Source: Acidobacteriota bacterium
GTDB lineage: Bacteria > Acidobacteriota > Vicinamibacteria > Vicinamibacterales > Fen-181
Length of the DNA: 64,000 nt
Direction: 5' to 3'
NCBI GenBank assembly: GCA_003170135.1
Contig: PMZR01000017.1
Span: 17,990 to 81,989, forward strand
A program made the translations under genes and the position numbers. The notes below the pieces were generated by a model. The model did not search any database and was not told where the DNA came from. It saw only the letters and a program-made list of their open reading frames with translations. Below are positions 53,130 to 61,619 of the stretch, piece after piece (the first letter of the stretch is position 1; the number at the start of each line of letters is the position of its first letter).

Positions 53130-54476
53130 TTAGAAACTGCAGCGCAGGGCGAGGGCGACGTTCGAGTTCCGGTGGTACTGACCGAGGAAATCATCGTCGC
53201 GGCCGCGAATCAGGTTGCCCTCGAACGTCGCGCGCAGGTGCCCGCCGTAGGCGCGCGAGTATTGCGCCTGGAGCCACGTGCCGGCGCCGTTGCGGCGGAC
53301 GGCCGCCTGGAACGCCAGGCTGCTGGCGACATCGAGCGACAACGAGGCTTTGCCGAGAAACGCGCGGGCCAGGCCGCGTTCGGCGGCGAAGGGAACGACC
53401 AGCGGTGCCGGCACGCCCGGGCCGGAGGGCCACGCCGGCGCCACGCCCGTTCGCGTGACGAAGTCGCCCGCGTATCCGCCAACCAGCGACCACTCGCCCG
53501 CCTGACGTTCAAGTTGCAGCACGTAGATGCCGTATTCGTCGGCCTGCGGCGTCGTGGACGTGAAGTAGCCGATTTCCCCTTTCAGCGTGACCCACCTGTT
53601 CGGCAGCGCGAAGTCGCCCCCGTACATCCGCATCTGGGGGTACGCGCGAACAAGTTGGACGCCGGACAGCGCCGGAACGATTTCGACGAGCGGCAGGTGG
53701 TTGAAGCCGTTGTAGAACGAGAGCGAGAACTCGTACCCGGCACCAGATTGGTTCCAGCGGACGCCCACCTGCGAGCCGCCGGGGAATCGCGCGCCGGCGT
53801 CCACGATCGGAATCACAGGGCTGAAGCCCTGTGCCACGTTGTCGGCGGGCGCGCCCTGCGCGACGGGTAGATTCCCGGCGACAGATGGAAGGGTCACCCA
53901 TCGCTGGTCGAGCAGCGGGATGCGGCTGGGCGTGAAGTGAGGCACAAAGACGAGGTCGATCGTGCTGCCGCCGGATTCATAGGTCGCCCGGCCGCCGACA
54001 ACGCCGAGAAAATCGTTGTCCACGACCGACAGGAAATCGCGCGGCGCGAACCGGTCCGTCGGGTTCAGGATGTCGGCCTTGCCCCACCGGATGAACTGTT
54101 TTCCGAGCTCGACGTTCAGGCCGCCGCGCGACACGACGGCGCTCAATCGGCGGACGCTGAACGGCGGACGCCGGATGCCGCGGTCCTCCCAGTCGATGAA
54201 CCATCGCCGCTCGACCTGGTCGTGCGTGTCGATGCGCGCGTCGAACGCGCCGTTCACACGAAGCCAGGGCGCCGGCTTCCACGACGGCTCATAGCGGACG
54301 AGCGCCTCGCCGACGACGTTGGTCGGGTCGTTCGAAGCAGTCTGCGGATAGAGGAAGACCCGTGCGTCGGCGAAGCCGCGCGACGCGAAGGTCTGCGCGG
54401 TGGCGGGAGAGACGAGCCCGGAGGCGGCCACCAGGCACCATGCGAAAACGATCGTGACGAGGCGAGTGGATGCCAA
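53130..54476 (-). CDS. Outer-membrane beta-barrel protein (DUF1302-like)
   Basis: 448 aa from TTG 54476; no better start is visible and a heptamer array sits upstream, so the true start is uncertain. Signal peptide TIVFAWCLVAASGLVSPATA/Q. The mature part alternates amphipathic strands (NVELGKQFIRWGKADILNPT is a segment typical of DUF1302-like barrels) and ends NSNVALALRCSF with terminal Phe. Last gene of the operon with LolA-like protein and ABC exporter, so it may be the outer-membrane exit or receptor for the exported lipid or lipoprotein. Confidence 0.75.
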   Translation of the reverse strand: MASTRLVTIVFAWCLVAASGLVSPATAQTFASRGFADARVFLYPQTASNDPTNVVGEALVRYEPSWKPAPWLRVNGAFDARIDTHDQVERRWFIDWEDRGIRRPPFSVRRLSAVVSRGGLNVELGKQFIRWGKADILNPTDRFAPRDFLSVVDNDFLGVVGGRATYESGGSTIDLVFVPHFTPSRIPLLDQRWVTLPSVAGNLPVAQGAPADNVAQGFSPVIPIVDAGARFPGGSQVGVRWNQSGAGYEFSLSFYNGFNHLPLVEIVPALSGVQLVRAYPQMRMYGGDFALPNRWVTLKGEIGYFTSTTPQADEYGIYVLQLERQAGEWSLVGGYAGDFVTRTGVAPAWPSGPGVPAPLVVPFAAERGLARAFLGKASLSLDVASSLAFQAAVRRNGAGTWLQAQYSRAYGGHLRATFEGNLIRGRDDDFLGQYHRNSNVALALRCSF

Positions 54477-54501
54477 GAGTTGCCGGAAGGAAAGTCTACA
54501 T

Positions 54502-54529
54502 GGAATGTGGAATGTGGAATGTCGAATGC
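54502..54529. repeat. GGAATGT heptamer array
   Basis: Three exact GGAATGT units and a CGAATGC, immediately downstream of the LolA-like gene and before the barrel gene. Short but strictly 7-bp periodic. Confidence 0.75.
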
Positions 54530-54541
54530 GTTCAGCCGTCT

Positions 54542-55324
54542 CTATTGGTCGCGCCGCAGCGCCTGGAGCGTGAAGTCCCCCTCGTCCACCGGGGCGTTGT
54601 ACTCGAGACGGCCCAGCCGCAGGATCGTCCGGCTGTTCTTCCGCAGGTCCGTCATCTCGAGGCGAAGTGCCGTCCAGATGCCCTGGACGTTCTTGAGGTC
54701 CAGGTATTTCAGCCGCCGCGCCAGCTGGCCTTTGCTCTCGTTCTCGATCAACGCGAACGCGTAGTTGTCCTTCCGGATCCACACGCGTGACAGCGTGTAC
54801 TGCGAGGATTTGCTCTCTTTGGGCCGGGCCTCGATCTTCCAGCACGCCGCGCCATCCATGGAGTCCTCGCCGAGCATCCGGTAGTCATACTGATCGACGT
54901 CGCGCTCCTCCAGGTCCTCGAAACTGAAGTCGGTCCCGAAGAAACGCTGCGACCGATCCTGAAGCGCAATCCGCCGGTCCCGCGCGATCGCCGGCGTCCA
55001 CATCCATTGATCGGAGGCGCGATCCGGGTGGTTGACGACCAGCAAGGCCACGCCCTTCACTTCGGCCGGCTCGGTGAACCGGAGCACCGACTTGCTGTTT
55101 CCGGACGAACCAATCCGCGTGAAGATCCAGCTCTTGTCGGCAATCTTCCCCTTGGCGTTGACGACCTGCAGCGACCCCTCGTAGCGCTCGGAGGCCGAAT
55201 GCGTCCGCTTCTGTGCCTCGGCGACGATCTGCCGCGCGTCCTGGGCAGCGGCCAAAGCGACGCCGCCGCACACCACGAGCGCGACAACCAGAAGGACTGC
55301 GAGGATGGTCGCTCGCCTATTCAT
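54542..55324 (-). CDS. LolA-like outer-membrane lipoprotein-sorting family protein
   Basis: 260 aa from ATG 55324, which overlaps the permease stop by 8 nt. Signal peptide 1-28 (ILAVLLVVALVVCGGVALAAA/Q). Residues 33-260 have the half-barrel pattern of the LolA superfamily: IVAEAQKRTHSASERYEGSL, SVLRFTEPAEVKGVALLVVN and RVWIRKDNYAFALIENESKG. The form is the one usually paired with MMPL- or FtsX-type exporters. It should carry a lipid or lipoprotein across the periplasm from the ABC exporter to the outer-membrane barrel. Confidence 0.82.
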   Translation of the reverse strand: MNRRATILAVLLVVALVVCGGVALAAAQDARQIVAEAQKRTHSASERYEGSLQVVNAKGKIADKSWIFTRIGSSGNSKSVLRFTEPAEVKGVALLVVNHPDRASDQWMWTPAIARDRRIALQDRSQRFFGTDFSFEDLEERDVDQYDYRMLGEDSMDGAACWKIEARPKESKSSQYTLSRVWIRKDNYAFALIENESKGQLARRLKYLDLKNVQGIWTALRLEMTDLRKNSRTILRLGRLEYNAPVDEGDFTLQALRRDQ

Positions 55325-57866
55325 ATTCCAGCGCTTCCACGAGCGATCCTCGGACGGCCGATTCCGCGGGCCAGATGGCCGCGATGAACGCCGCGCCAAG
55401 AATCACCGGCACCAGCAACAACGAGATGGCCCAGGGGAAACGATACGGCATCATCATGCCCGAAATGTCGCGCCGGCTGACCTCGAGGACGTAGTGCAGG
55501 TCGATCGCTCCGAGGGCGAACCCGAGGATGAGACCCACCAGCGCGATGGCCAGCGCCTCCATCCAGATCGTGTGGCGCAGCTGGTTGCGCAGCGCGCCGA
55601 CCGCCTGCAGCACGCCGAGTTCCCGGCGGCGATCGATGATCGACACGGTCAGGGTGTTGACGATACCGAGGATGGCGACCAGCACGGCCACGGCGATCTG
55701 CGAATAGGTGAGCCCCATCCACTGGTCGGTCAGGCCGAAGATGTAGCTGCGGACGTCGGCGTTGGTCAGCACGAACGCGCGCATGCCGGCCAGGCGCTCG
55801 AGAATCCGTCGCTTCACGTCGGGCACCGCCGTGCCCGGCGCCAGGTAGACGCGGAAGATGTTCACGCTCTCGTCGTGCCACTCTCGGATGAACACGGCGC
55901 GATCGACGAACACCGCGCCCTGCTGATCGGACCAGTCGGTCACGACGCCGACCACGGGCAGTCGCACCATGCCGGACGGCGACGGCAGCGCGACAATCGT
56001 TCCGACGTGCAGCCCGTTCATCTGCGCCAGGTTGTCCGACACGATCGCGCCCCGCCCCGCCGCCGCCTCCCGGTACATCGTCGTTTCGTCGCCCTCGACC
56101 GGGTGACGGCGCGCGCGCTGCGCCCACCCGGAGATTTCCAGTGACACGAGCAGCACCGGCTTGCCGTCGAGGATCACGCGGGCGCTGCGCACCATCTGCA
56201 CCGCGGCGATGCCCGGAAGCCGCTTCAACTCGTCGCCGACCGACGGCGGAAAGTGATAGTTCCTGTTGGTGAGGTTCTCCGACGGCGTCACGAACAGGTC
56301 CGGATTGAGCGCCGTGCTGACCCAGTCGTAGATCGACCCGTAGCTGGCGCGCGAGATTCCGCCCAGCGCGATGACGAGCGTGATCGACAGCATCAGCGCC
56401 GCCACCGTCGCCGACGTCCGTCGCGGCGCCTGCAAGAGGCTGTCGGCCGCCAGCGCGCCCTCGACCGGCCGCACCCACCTGAGCCCGGGCCGCAGCGCGC
56501 GCGTCAGCCACAGCGCGAGCGACGGGGTGAACAGCAGGGCGGCGACCATCGCCATCACGTACCCGGCGTAGAACGTCACCGCGGATCGGCCGAACACGAG
56601 CGACGCGGCGGCCACGCCGGCCAGGACGAGGGCAACCAGTAACCGCGCGCGGTTGGTGCCCGCCGACAGCACCTGGTACTTGCCCTTCTGCAGCGCCCGC
56701 ACCGGATCGACGCGCGAGGCGGCGCGCGCGGGGATTGACGCGGCGACGATGCTCGTCACGAGGCCCATGACGACCGCCGCCGCCATCACGCGCGGGTCGA
56801 TGGACACCGCCTCGGGCCGCTGCGCGACGCCGTAGACGCCTTCGATGAGCTGGCCGATCGACCCGGTCATCACGCGCGCGATGAGCGCGCCGAAGCCGAG
56901 GCCCGCGACCGAGCCGATGAGCCCGGCGATCGCGCTCTCGCTCAGGAAGAGCGTCCGGATCTGCGACCGCGTGGCACCGAGCGCGCGCAGGATGCCGATC
57001 TCGGAGCGCCGCTGCGCCACCGCGATGGCGAACGAGTTGTAGATGATGAACATGCCGATGAACAGCGCGAACACGCTGGTGATGTTCACCACCTCGGAGT
57101 ACACGCTGACGACCGTGTCGAACTGCGCGGCGCGGCTCGACGGCGGCTCCACCTGGAAACCCGGGCCGAGCGTGCCGGCGATCGCCGCGCGACAGCGCTC
57201 CACCGCCACGCCATCCTTCGCGGCCACGTCGATGCGATCGAACGTCCGGCCGCGCCCGAACACTTTCTGCGTCGCGTAGATGTCCATCACGGCCAGGTTG
57301 CCGCCGAACGCGCTGGCCAGCCCGCCCGATTTCATGATGCCGCGCACGGTGAACGGTCTGACCCCTTCGAGCGTCTTCAGCGGGAGACGCGAATCCGTCT
57401 TCAGGCCGTTGGCGTCGGCGAACTCGCGGGTGACGATGATCGAGTCCGGCTGCGCAAGGAACACGAGCGGGTCGTCGACGACGTCTTCGTCGCCCGCATC
57501 GAGCGCGTAATCGCGCAGGCTCCGGTCGCCGGTCATGTCCACCGCGAGGACGAGCAGGCTGCCCTGTCCCTTCAGCCCCGTCTCCACCACCGCCTCGATC
57601 ACCGGAACCGCGACCGCGACCTCGGGGATCGCCTGGACGCGCTCGAGGACGTCTTCGGGGAAGCCGGTCTCGCCCGAGGTCACCTGCAGCTCGGTGGCGC
57701 CCGCAATCCGGTCCACCGTCGAATGGAAGCCGGCCAGCACCGACTGGTTGGCCGTGTGCATGCCGACGAACACGGCCACGCCAAGGACGATGCCCGTCGT
57801 CGTGAGCAGCCAGCGCAGGACGTGCTTGCGCAGGTACGGCCAGCTGATGAGACGCAGCAGGATCAT
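55317..57866 (-). CDS. FtsX/MacB-type ABC transporter permease
   Basis: 849 aa from ATG 57866, which overlaps the ATPase stop (ATGA). Two FtsX-like halves: helix 1 near 20-40 (VLRWLLTTTGIVLGVAVFVG), then a large periplasmic domain. A helix triplet near 275-400 includes RRSEIGILRALGATRSQIRT, and the second half ends with RRRELGVLQAVGALRNQLRH. These are the EIG-LRALGA coupling motifs. Ten helices are expected. Typical of the LolCE/MacB-like mechanotransmission exporters for lipids or lipoproteins. Confidence 0.9.
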   Translation of the reverse strand: MILLRLISWPYLRKHVLRWLLTTTGIVLGVAVFVGMHTANQSVLAGFHSTVDRIAGATELQVTSGETGFPEDVLERVQAIPEVAVAVPVIEAVVETGLKGQGSLLVLAVDMTGDRSLRDYALDAGDEDVVDDPLVFLAQPDSIIVTREFADANGLKTDSRLPLKTLEGVRPFTVRGIMKSGGLASAFGGNLAVMDIYATQKVFGRGRTFDRIDVAAKDGVAVERCRAAIAGTLGPGFQVEPPSSRAAQFDTVVSVYSEVVNITSVFALFIGMFIIYNSFAIAVAQRRSEIGILRALGATRSQIRTLFLSESAIAGLIGSVAGLGFGALIARVMTGSIGQLIEGVYGVAQRPEAVSIDPRVMAAAVVMGLVTSIVAASIPARAASRVDPVRALQKGKYQVLSAGTNRARLLVALVLAGVAAASLVFGRSAVTFYAGYVMAMVAALLFTPSLALWLTRALRPGLRWVRPVEGALAADSLLQAPRRTSATVAALMLSITLVIALGGISRASYGSIYDWVSTALNPDLFVTPSENLTNRNYHFPPSVGDELKRLPGIAAVQMVRSARVILDGKPVLLVSLEISGWAQRARRHPVEGDETTMYREAAAGRGAIVSDNLAQMNGLHVGTIVALPSPSGMVRLPVVGVVTDWSDQQGAVFVDRAVFIREWHDESVNIFRVYLAPGTAVPDVKRRILERLAGMRAFVLTNADVRSYIFGLTDQWMGLTYSQIAVAVLVAILGIVNTLTVSIIDRRRELGVLQAVGALRNQLRHTIWMEALAIALVGLILGFALGAIDLHYVLEVSRRDISGMMMPYRFPWAISLLLVPVILGAAFIAAIWPAESAVRGSLVEALEYE

Positions 57867-58549
57867 GGCTCGGCCTGCCGCCGCTCGTCGCCCGCGATCC
57901 GTCCGTCGCAAAGCGTGACCGTGCGGGGACAACTGCGCGACACCGCCAGGTCGTGCGTCACGATGAGCACGGTGGCGCCGAGGCGATCGTGCAGATCGCG
58001 GATGAGCGCGAGGATGTCCGCGCCGGTGCGCGTATCGAGGTTGCCGGTGGGCTCGTCGGCCAGCAGGATCGGCGGATAGACGGCGAGCGCCCGGGCGATC
58101 GCCACGCGCTGCCGCTCGCCTCCGGACAGTTCGTCGGGCAGATGATCGAGGCGCGCGGTCAGGCCGACCAGGCCGATGAGTTCGCGCGTGCGCTCGTCGA
58201 TGGCCTTCCGCTTCCAGCCGCGCAGGTGCAGCGGCAGGGCCACGTTCTCGAAGCAGCTGAGCGAGGGCAGCAGGTTGAAGAACTGGAAGATGAACCCGAT
58301 CTTGTCTCGCCGCACGCGCGTCAGGCCGTCGTCGCCGAGCGAGTCGAGGCGCTGGCCGTCGATGCAGATCTCGCCGGCCGTCGGCCGAGCGAGGCCGCCA
58401 ACGAGGTTGAGCAGCGTGGACTTGCCGGAGCCCGAGGGGCCGACAATCGACACCAGTTCGCCGCGCGCGACGGTGAGGTCCACGCCCTCGAGGGCGACGA
58501 CGCGGCGTCGCCCCTCGAACTGCTTGCTGATGTTGTGAAGATCGATCAT
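57863..58549 (-). CDS. ABC transporter ATPase (LolD/MacB type)
   Basis: 228 aa. Walker A GPSGSGKST (38-46), Q-loop FIFQFFNLLP, signature LSGGERQRVAIARAL, Walker B PILLADEPTGNLD and switch His in LIVTHD. The Q-loop and the EPTGNLD tail are typical of the MacB/LolD/FtsE branch. Partner of the FtsX permease, coupled by a 4-nt overlap. A 9-bp hairpin (AATGACTGC, GACC loop, GCAGTCGTT) lies just upstream at 58552-58573, between it and the selenoprotein gene. Confidence 0.93.
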   Translation of the reverse strand: MIDLHNISKQFEGRRRVVALEGVDLTVARGELVSIVGPSGSGKSTLLNLVGGLARPTAGEICIDGQRLDSLGDDGLTRVRRDKIGFIFQFFNLLPSLSCFENVALPLHLRGWKRKAIDERTRELIGLVGLTARLDHLPDELSGGERQRVAIARALAVYPPILLADEPTGNLDTRTGADILALIRDLHDRLGATVLIVTHDLAVSRSCPRTVTLCDGRIAGDERRQAEP

Positions 58550-58583
58550 CGAATGACTGCGACCGCAGTCGTTCCTAGACCCC

Positions 58584-58790
58584 TCAGCTGCCGCCGTAGC
58601 CGATCGTCACCTTGTCGTCTTCGACGACGACGGGCACCTCGCGGCTGCCTTTGGAATACTCGAGCATCCGCTCGAGTCCCGCCTTGTCCTTCTGGACGTT
58701 GACGTACTCGACCTGCGCGTGCCGCCTGGCAAAGTCCTCACGGGCGGCCTGTGTGTGGGGTCACGTGTCCTTGCCGAAGATGTAGATCAT
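58584..58790 (-). CDS. Glutaredoxin-like selenoprotein (Uxx-star family) with in-frame TGA
   Basis: ATG 58790 has a perfect AAGGAG 5 nt upstream. The frame reads MIYIFGKDT, then TGA (58763-58761, codon 10), then PHTQAAREDFARRH and continues through VEYVNVQKDKAG, LERMLEYSKGSREVPVVVED and DDKVTIGYGGS to TGA at 58586. The whole 68 residues form one glutaredoxin/thioredoxin-fold protein (beta-alpha-beta, cis-Pro in REVPVVV, Gly-Gly near the end), with the redox Cys position occupied by TGA, hence selenocysteine. This matches the Uxx-star glutaredoxin-like (seleno)protein family. A hairpin follows the TGA. It lies between thioesterase and ABC ATPase in the same direction, likely redox active in the cytoplasm. 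Confidence 0.85.
58736..58760 (-). promoter_or_regulatory. Putative bacterial SECIS hairpin after the TGA codon
   Basis: On the minus strand the bases right after TGA are CCCCAC, a 13-nt loop containing AGG, then GTGAGG. CCCCAC and GTGAGG pair with one C-A mismatch. Bacterial SECIS elements sit at this position inside the coding region. The stem is short, so support is moderate. Confidence 0.45.
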
Positions 58791-58817
58791 GGTCGCTCCT
58801 TGTTGGCCGGAGTCAGA

Positions 58818-59327
58818 CTATTCCCTGTTCGCGCGCGCCCTGAGCGTTTGTCCCTCGAACGCTTCGAGCAGCGCCACGAGATCGTCCGGCACGGGCAGCG
58901 AGCGATTCGCGGCGTAGTCGAACATCACCTGCACGCTGCGCGCGATTGCCACGAGCCGGCCGTCAGCGCCCGCAATCTCGTACTCGAACGCAAAGCTCGA
59001 CCGGCCGACAGACGACGTGCGAATCCAGACGTCGAGCGACTCGCCGGGCAGCGCGGCGGACTTGTAGTCGCACTCCGCGCGGGCGAGGATGAAGCTTCGC
59101 GTCTCGTCGTGCGGGATCCTGATCACCTCGCGCCAATAGGCGAACCGCGCCTGCTCCAGGTAGGTGAAGTAGACGGCGTTGTTCGCGTGGCGCATCGGGT
59201 CGCAGTCGCGAAAACGCACCTGCAGGGTGTGGCGGAAGCGGAAATCGCCCCGCGCCTGCCGCTCGCCCTCCGCTGCGCGGCCGCGCACCCCGGCGCGCTC
59301 CGCGACTTCGTCGGCCACGCGCTCCAC
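58818..59327 (-). CDS. Acyl-CoA thioesterase (4HBT hotdog fold)
   Basis: 169 aa from GTG 59327, whose G is the last base of the upstream TAG; GGAGG lies 7 nt upstream. The first 30 residues are a charged tail. From residue 35 the sequence reads LQVRFRDCDPMRHANNAVYF, the YbgC/FcbC-type signature with the catalytic Asp (RFRDCDPMRH), followed by LEQARFAYW and SAALPGESLDVWIR. Hydrolyses short or medium acyl-CoA in the cytoplasm. Translationally coupled to the cobalamin-binding-type gene. Confidence 0.87.
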   Translation of the reverse strand: MERVADEVAERAGVRGRAAEGERQARGDFRFRHTLQVRFRDCDPMRHANNAVYFTYLEQARFAYWREVIRIPHDETRSFILARAECDYKSAALPGESLDVWIRTSSVGRSSFAFEYEIAGADGRLVAIARSVQVMFDYAANRSLPVPDDLVALLEAFEGQTLRARANRE

Positions 59328-60097
59328 TACGCCACCTCCGCGACAAAGCCGTCGAGCATCTCGAGCCCGTCGAGCAACCGCTGGCTCGGCCTGCCGAACA
59401 GCGCCTCCGGCACGCAGTGGACGCGGCCGGCCGCGACGCCGGCAATGCGATCCCACCCCGGCCGCGACGACACGCGCGAGGCCTCCTGGATGCGCTGCAG
59501 GGTGCCGCACCAGCAGATCATCAGCACCTCGGGATCGCGCGTGATCACCTCGGCATTGGTGACGACGCGGCTCGGCCGTTCGACGTCGGCGAACACGTTC
59601 CGGGCGCCGACGATCTGGGACATCTGGTGAATCCAGCTGGTGTGGCCCGCAGCGATCAACGGCTTCGGCCACCATTCCCAGTAGATGCGCACGTCTCCGT
59701 GCGACTTGCGGCGATGGCGCACCGCCTGGATGCGCTCGTGCGCCTGCTCGAGCACCTTCTCGGCCTTGCCGCGGACGCCGCACGCATCGCCGATTGTGAG
59801 GAAGTCCGCCAGCACTTCGTCGATCGAGTGCGGATCGAGCACGAGATACGGCAGATTGCGCGCCTCGAGCGCCTCGACGTTGCGCTCCATGCCCGGCACG
59901 CTGAGCGACGCCAGCACGAGATCCGGGCGGAGCGCCGCGACGCGGTCGATGTCGGTGTTGAGATCGCCGCCGACGCGCGGCAACTGCTTCACCTCCTCGG
60001 GCCAGTCGGACCAGTCGTCGACGCCGACGACCTTGGGTCCGAGCCCGAGGGCGAAGAGGATCTCGGTGTTGGAGGGACAGAGGGAGACCAGGCGCAT
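59327..60097 (-). CDS. Cobalamin/iron-siderophore-binding-type protein (BtuF-like), without signal peptide
   Basis: 256 aa. RLVSLCPSNTEILFALGLG and GPKVVGVDDWSDWPEEVKQL (with the LPRVGGDLNTDIDRV segment) are typical of the BtuF/periplasmic-binding family (fold type III). IYWEWWPKPLIAAGHTSWIH and VITRDPEVLMICWC are also conserved. It has no signal peptide, as in many stand-alone cobalamin-binding protein annotations, and no transporter is nearby. The ATG overlaps the peptide deformylase stop (TGATG). Ligand unproven. Confidence 0.8.
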   Translation of the reverse strand: MRLVSLCPSNTEILFALGLGPKVVGVDDWSDWPEEVKQLPRVGGDLNTDIDRVAALRPDLVLASLSVPGMERNVEALEARNLPYLVLDPHSIDEVLADFLTIGDACGVRGKAEKVLEQAHERIQAVRHRRKSHGDVRIYWEWWPKPLIAAGHTSWIHQMSQIVGARNVFADVERPSRVVTNAEVITRDPEVLMICWCGTLQRIQEASRVSSRPGWDRIAGVAAGRVHCVPEALFGRPSQRLLDGLEMLDGFVAEVA

Positions 60098-60630
60098 CAG
60101 TCCTTGGCCCAGAACCTGGCGTACTCGTCCAGGTAGGTCAGCGAGTCGAACGAGCCCATGCGATCGATGAAGAGGACGCCGTCGAGGTGATCGGCTTCGT
60201 GCTGCACGACGCGCGCCGGAAAGCCCTGGAGCGTCAGGTCGATCCGCTTGCCGCGCCGATCGAGGGCCTGCAGGCGGATCTCGACGGCGCGCCGCACGCG
60301 ACCGCGCACCTCCGGAATGCTGAGGCACCCCTCCCACCCCTCGACCGTGTCGCTTCCGATCGCGGTCACCTCGGGATTGATGAGCGGGACCACCTCGATC
60401 TTCGAGTCGTCCTCGTCGTCTTCGTCGTGCTGGATGCCGACGACCATCAGGCGCACGGGTTCATGGACCTGCGGCGCGGCGAGGCCGATGCCGCGGTACT
60501 CGTTCATCGTCTCGATCATGTCGTCGACGAACTTCTGGAACGCGGGCTGCCGGATCTCGGCCACCTCGACCCGCCGGGCTTTTTCCCGCAGGACCGGATT
60601 CCCCATGCGCGCGACCTTCAGGATCGACAT
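60097..60630 (-). CDS. def: Peptide deformylase
   Basis: 177 aa. Motif 1 GIGLAAPQV (48-56), motif 2 EGCLSIP with metal ligand Cys102 and motif 3 QHEADHLDG with His144, Glu145 and His148. A short acidic insert (HDEDDEDDSK, about 68-77) is unusual. Removes the N-formyl group from nascent proteins. It begins the eight-gene minus-strand run. There is no Shine-Dalgarno, but a TATAAT box lies 8 nt before the ATG, so the mRNA may be leaderless. Confidence 0.95.
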   Translation of the reverse strand: MSILKVARMGNPVLREKARRVEVAEIRQPAFQKFVDDMIETMNEYRGIGLAAPQVHEPVRLMVVGIQHDEDDEDDSKIEVVPLINPEVTAIGSDTVEGWEGCLSIPEVRGRVRRAVEIRLQALDRRGKRIDLTLQGFPARVVQHEADHLDGVLFIDRMGSFDSLTYLDEYARFWAKD

Positions 60631-60638
60631 ATCGGTAA

Positions 60639-60644
60639 ATTATA
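60639..60644 (-). promoter_or_regulatory. TATAAT -10 element of the def operon
   Basis: Perfect TATAAT on the minus strand, 8 nt before the def start codon. No convincing -35 is present. The distance implies transcription start at or next to the A of the ATG, a leaderless arrangement. The 88-bp gap to the divergent Nudix gene is the only place for the promoter of the following operon. Confidence 0.55.
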
Positions 60645-60718
60645 CGTTACCTTGTCGGGGCGGCCGCGGCGACATCGCGGTGTCGAGCGGCTTGCTCACA
60701 CGAGACGAATCGGGCCTT

Positions 60719-61279
60719 ATGCCACACGATCACGAGATCTTTGCGCCGTATCGCTTCTGCCCGGTCTGCGGCGGCTCGCTTGATCGCCGGCTCATCAAGG
60801 CGGGCGAACCGGAGCGCCTGGTCTGCGGCCAGTGCGACTTCGTCTTCTATCTCGACCCGAAGGTGGCGGTCGGCACGATCATCGACGCCGGCGAGTCGCG
60901 CGTCGTGCTCATCCAGCGCGCGATCGAACCGGGCTACGGCAAGTGGGTCTTCCCGGGCGGGTACGTCGATCGCGGCGAACAGATCGAAGCGGCGGGCGTG
61001 CGCGAGGCGCGCGAGGAGTGCGGCCTGGACGTGCGCATCGACGGCCTGGTGAACATCTACTCGTACGCCGGGCGCGCCCCGATCATCGTCGTCTACGCGG
61101 CGGCCATCGTCGGCGGCACCCTGGTGGCGGCAGATGAGGCGCTCGACGCGCGGGCCTTCGACCGCGGCGCGATTCCGTGGAACGACCTCGCGTTCCGCAG
61201 CACGAAGGAAGCGCTCGAGGACTACTTCGACGGCGTGCGGCTGCGCGGCGCGCGCGTGCGGCCGGACTCTCGTGAGTAG
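60719..61279 (+). CDS. Nudix hydrolase with N-terminal zinc ribbon
   Basis: 186 aa from ATG 60719. Zinc ribbon FCPVCGG and CGQCDF (about 14-40). The Nudix box GGYVDRGEQIEAAGVREAREECG (about 80-102) fits G-x5-E-x7-REUxEExGU exactly. Zinc ribbon plus Nudix resembles the NADH-pyrophosphatase (NudC) group, but the SQPWPFPxS motif is absent, so the substrate could be ADP-ribose or another nucleoside diphosphate. Divergent from def. Confidence 0.9.
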   Translation: MPHDHEIFAPYRFCPVCGGSLDRRLIKAGEPERLVCGQCDFVFYLDPKVAVGTIIDAGESRVVLIQRAIEPGYGKWVFPGGYVDRGEQIEAAGVREAREECGLDVRIDGLVNIYSYAGRAPIIVVYAAAIVGGTLVAADEALDARAFDRGAIPWNDLAFRSTKEALEDYFDGVRLRGARVRPDSRE

Positions 61280-61315
61280 GGCGGATCATCCCCGACGTGG
61301 GCTCTGCCCCGTCAT

Positions 61316-61550
61316 CGCGGGAGCGCGGGCGCGGCCGCGGCCCACGACGAGCCTTGGAGGCCGCCGGCGGGTCAATCAGGAAAACGACGCGCGACACGAC
61401 GCTTTCCCCGGAGGCCGACTGGCGCCCACTCCGTCCATGAGCCATTGGAGGCCGCCGGCGGTCGAGCTTGGAAAGCGACGCGGCGTCGCGGCGTTTTCCC
61501 CGGCGGCCGACGGCTCGTCGCGGGCCGCGGCTGCGCCCGTGCCCGCGCGG
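61316..61550. repeat. Nested palindromic repeat
   Basis: Outer inverted repeat: 61316-61353 and 61512-61549 are about 38 bp of near-perfect complement (GGCTCGTCG then GGGCCGCGGC on the right arm). Inside are two direct copies of an 80-bp unit (61351 and 61441), each itself a dyad: GGAGGCCGCCGGCGG...GGAAA against TTTCCCCGGNGGCCGA. Between the Nudix and membrane genes. No ORF of note; RNA could form a four-arm structure. Probably a repetitive mobile palindrome. Confidence 0.65.
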
Positions 61551-61619
61551 TTCACGCTCGCGGCGCCAACTCTGACGAGGCAGTATTAGACGCAGCAGGT
61601 TCAAGGAGCAGCCGTCCGG

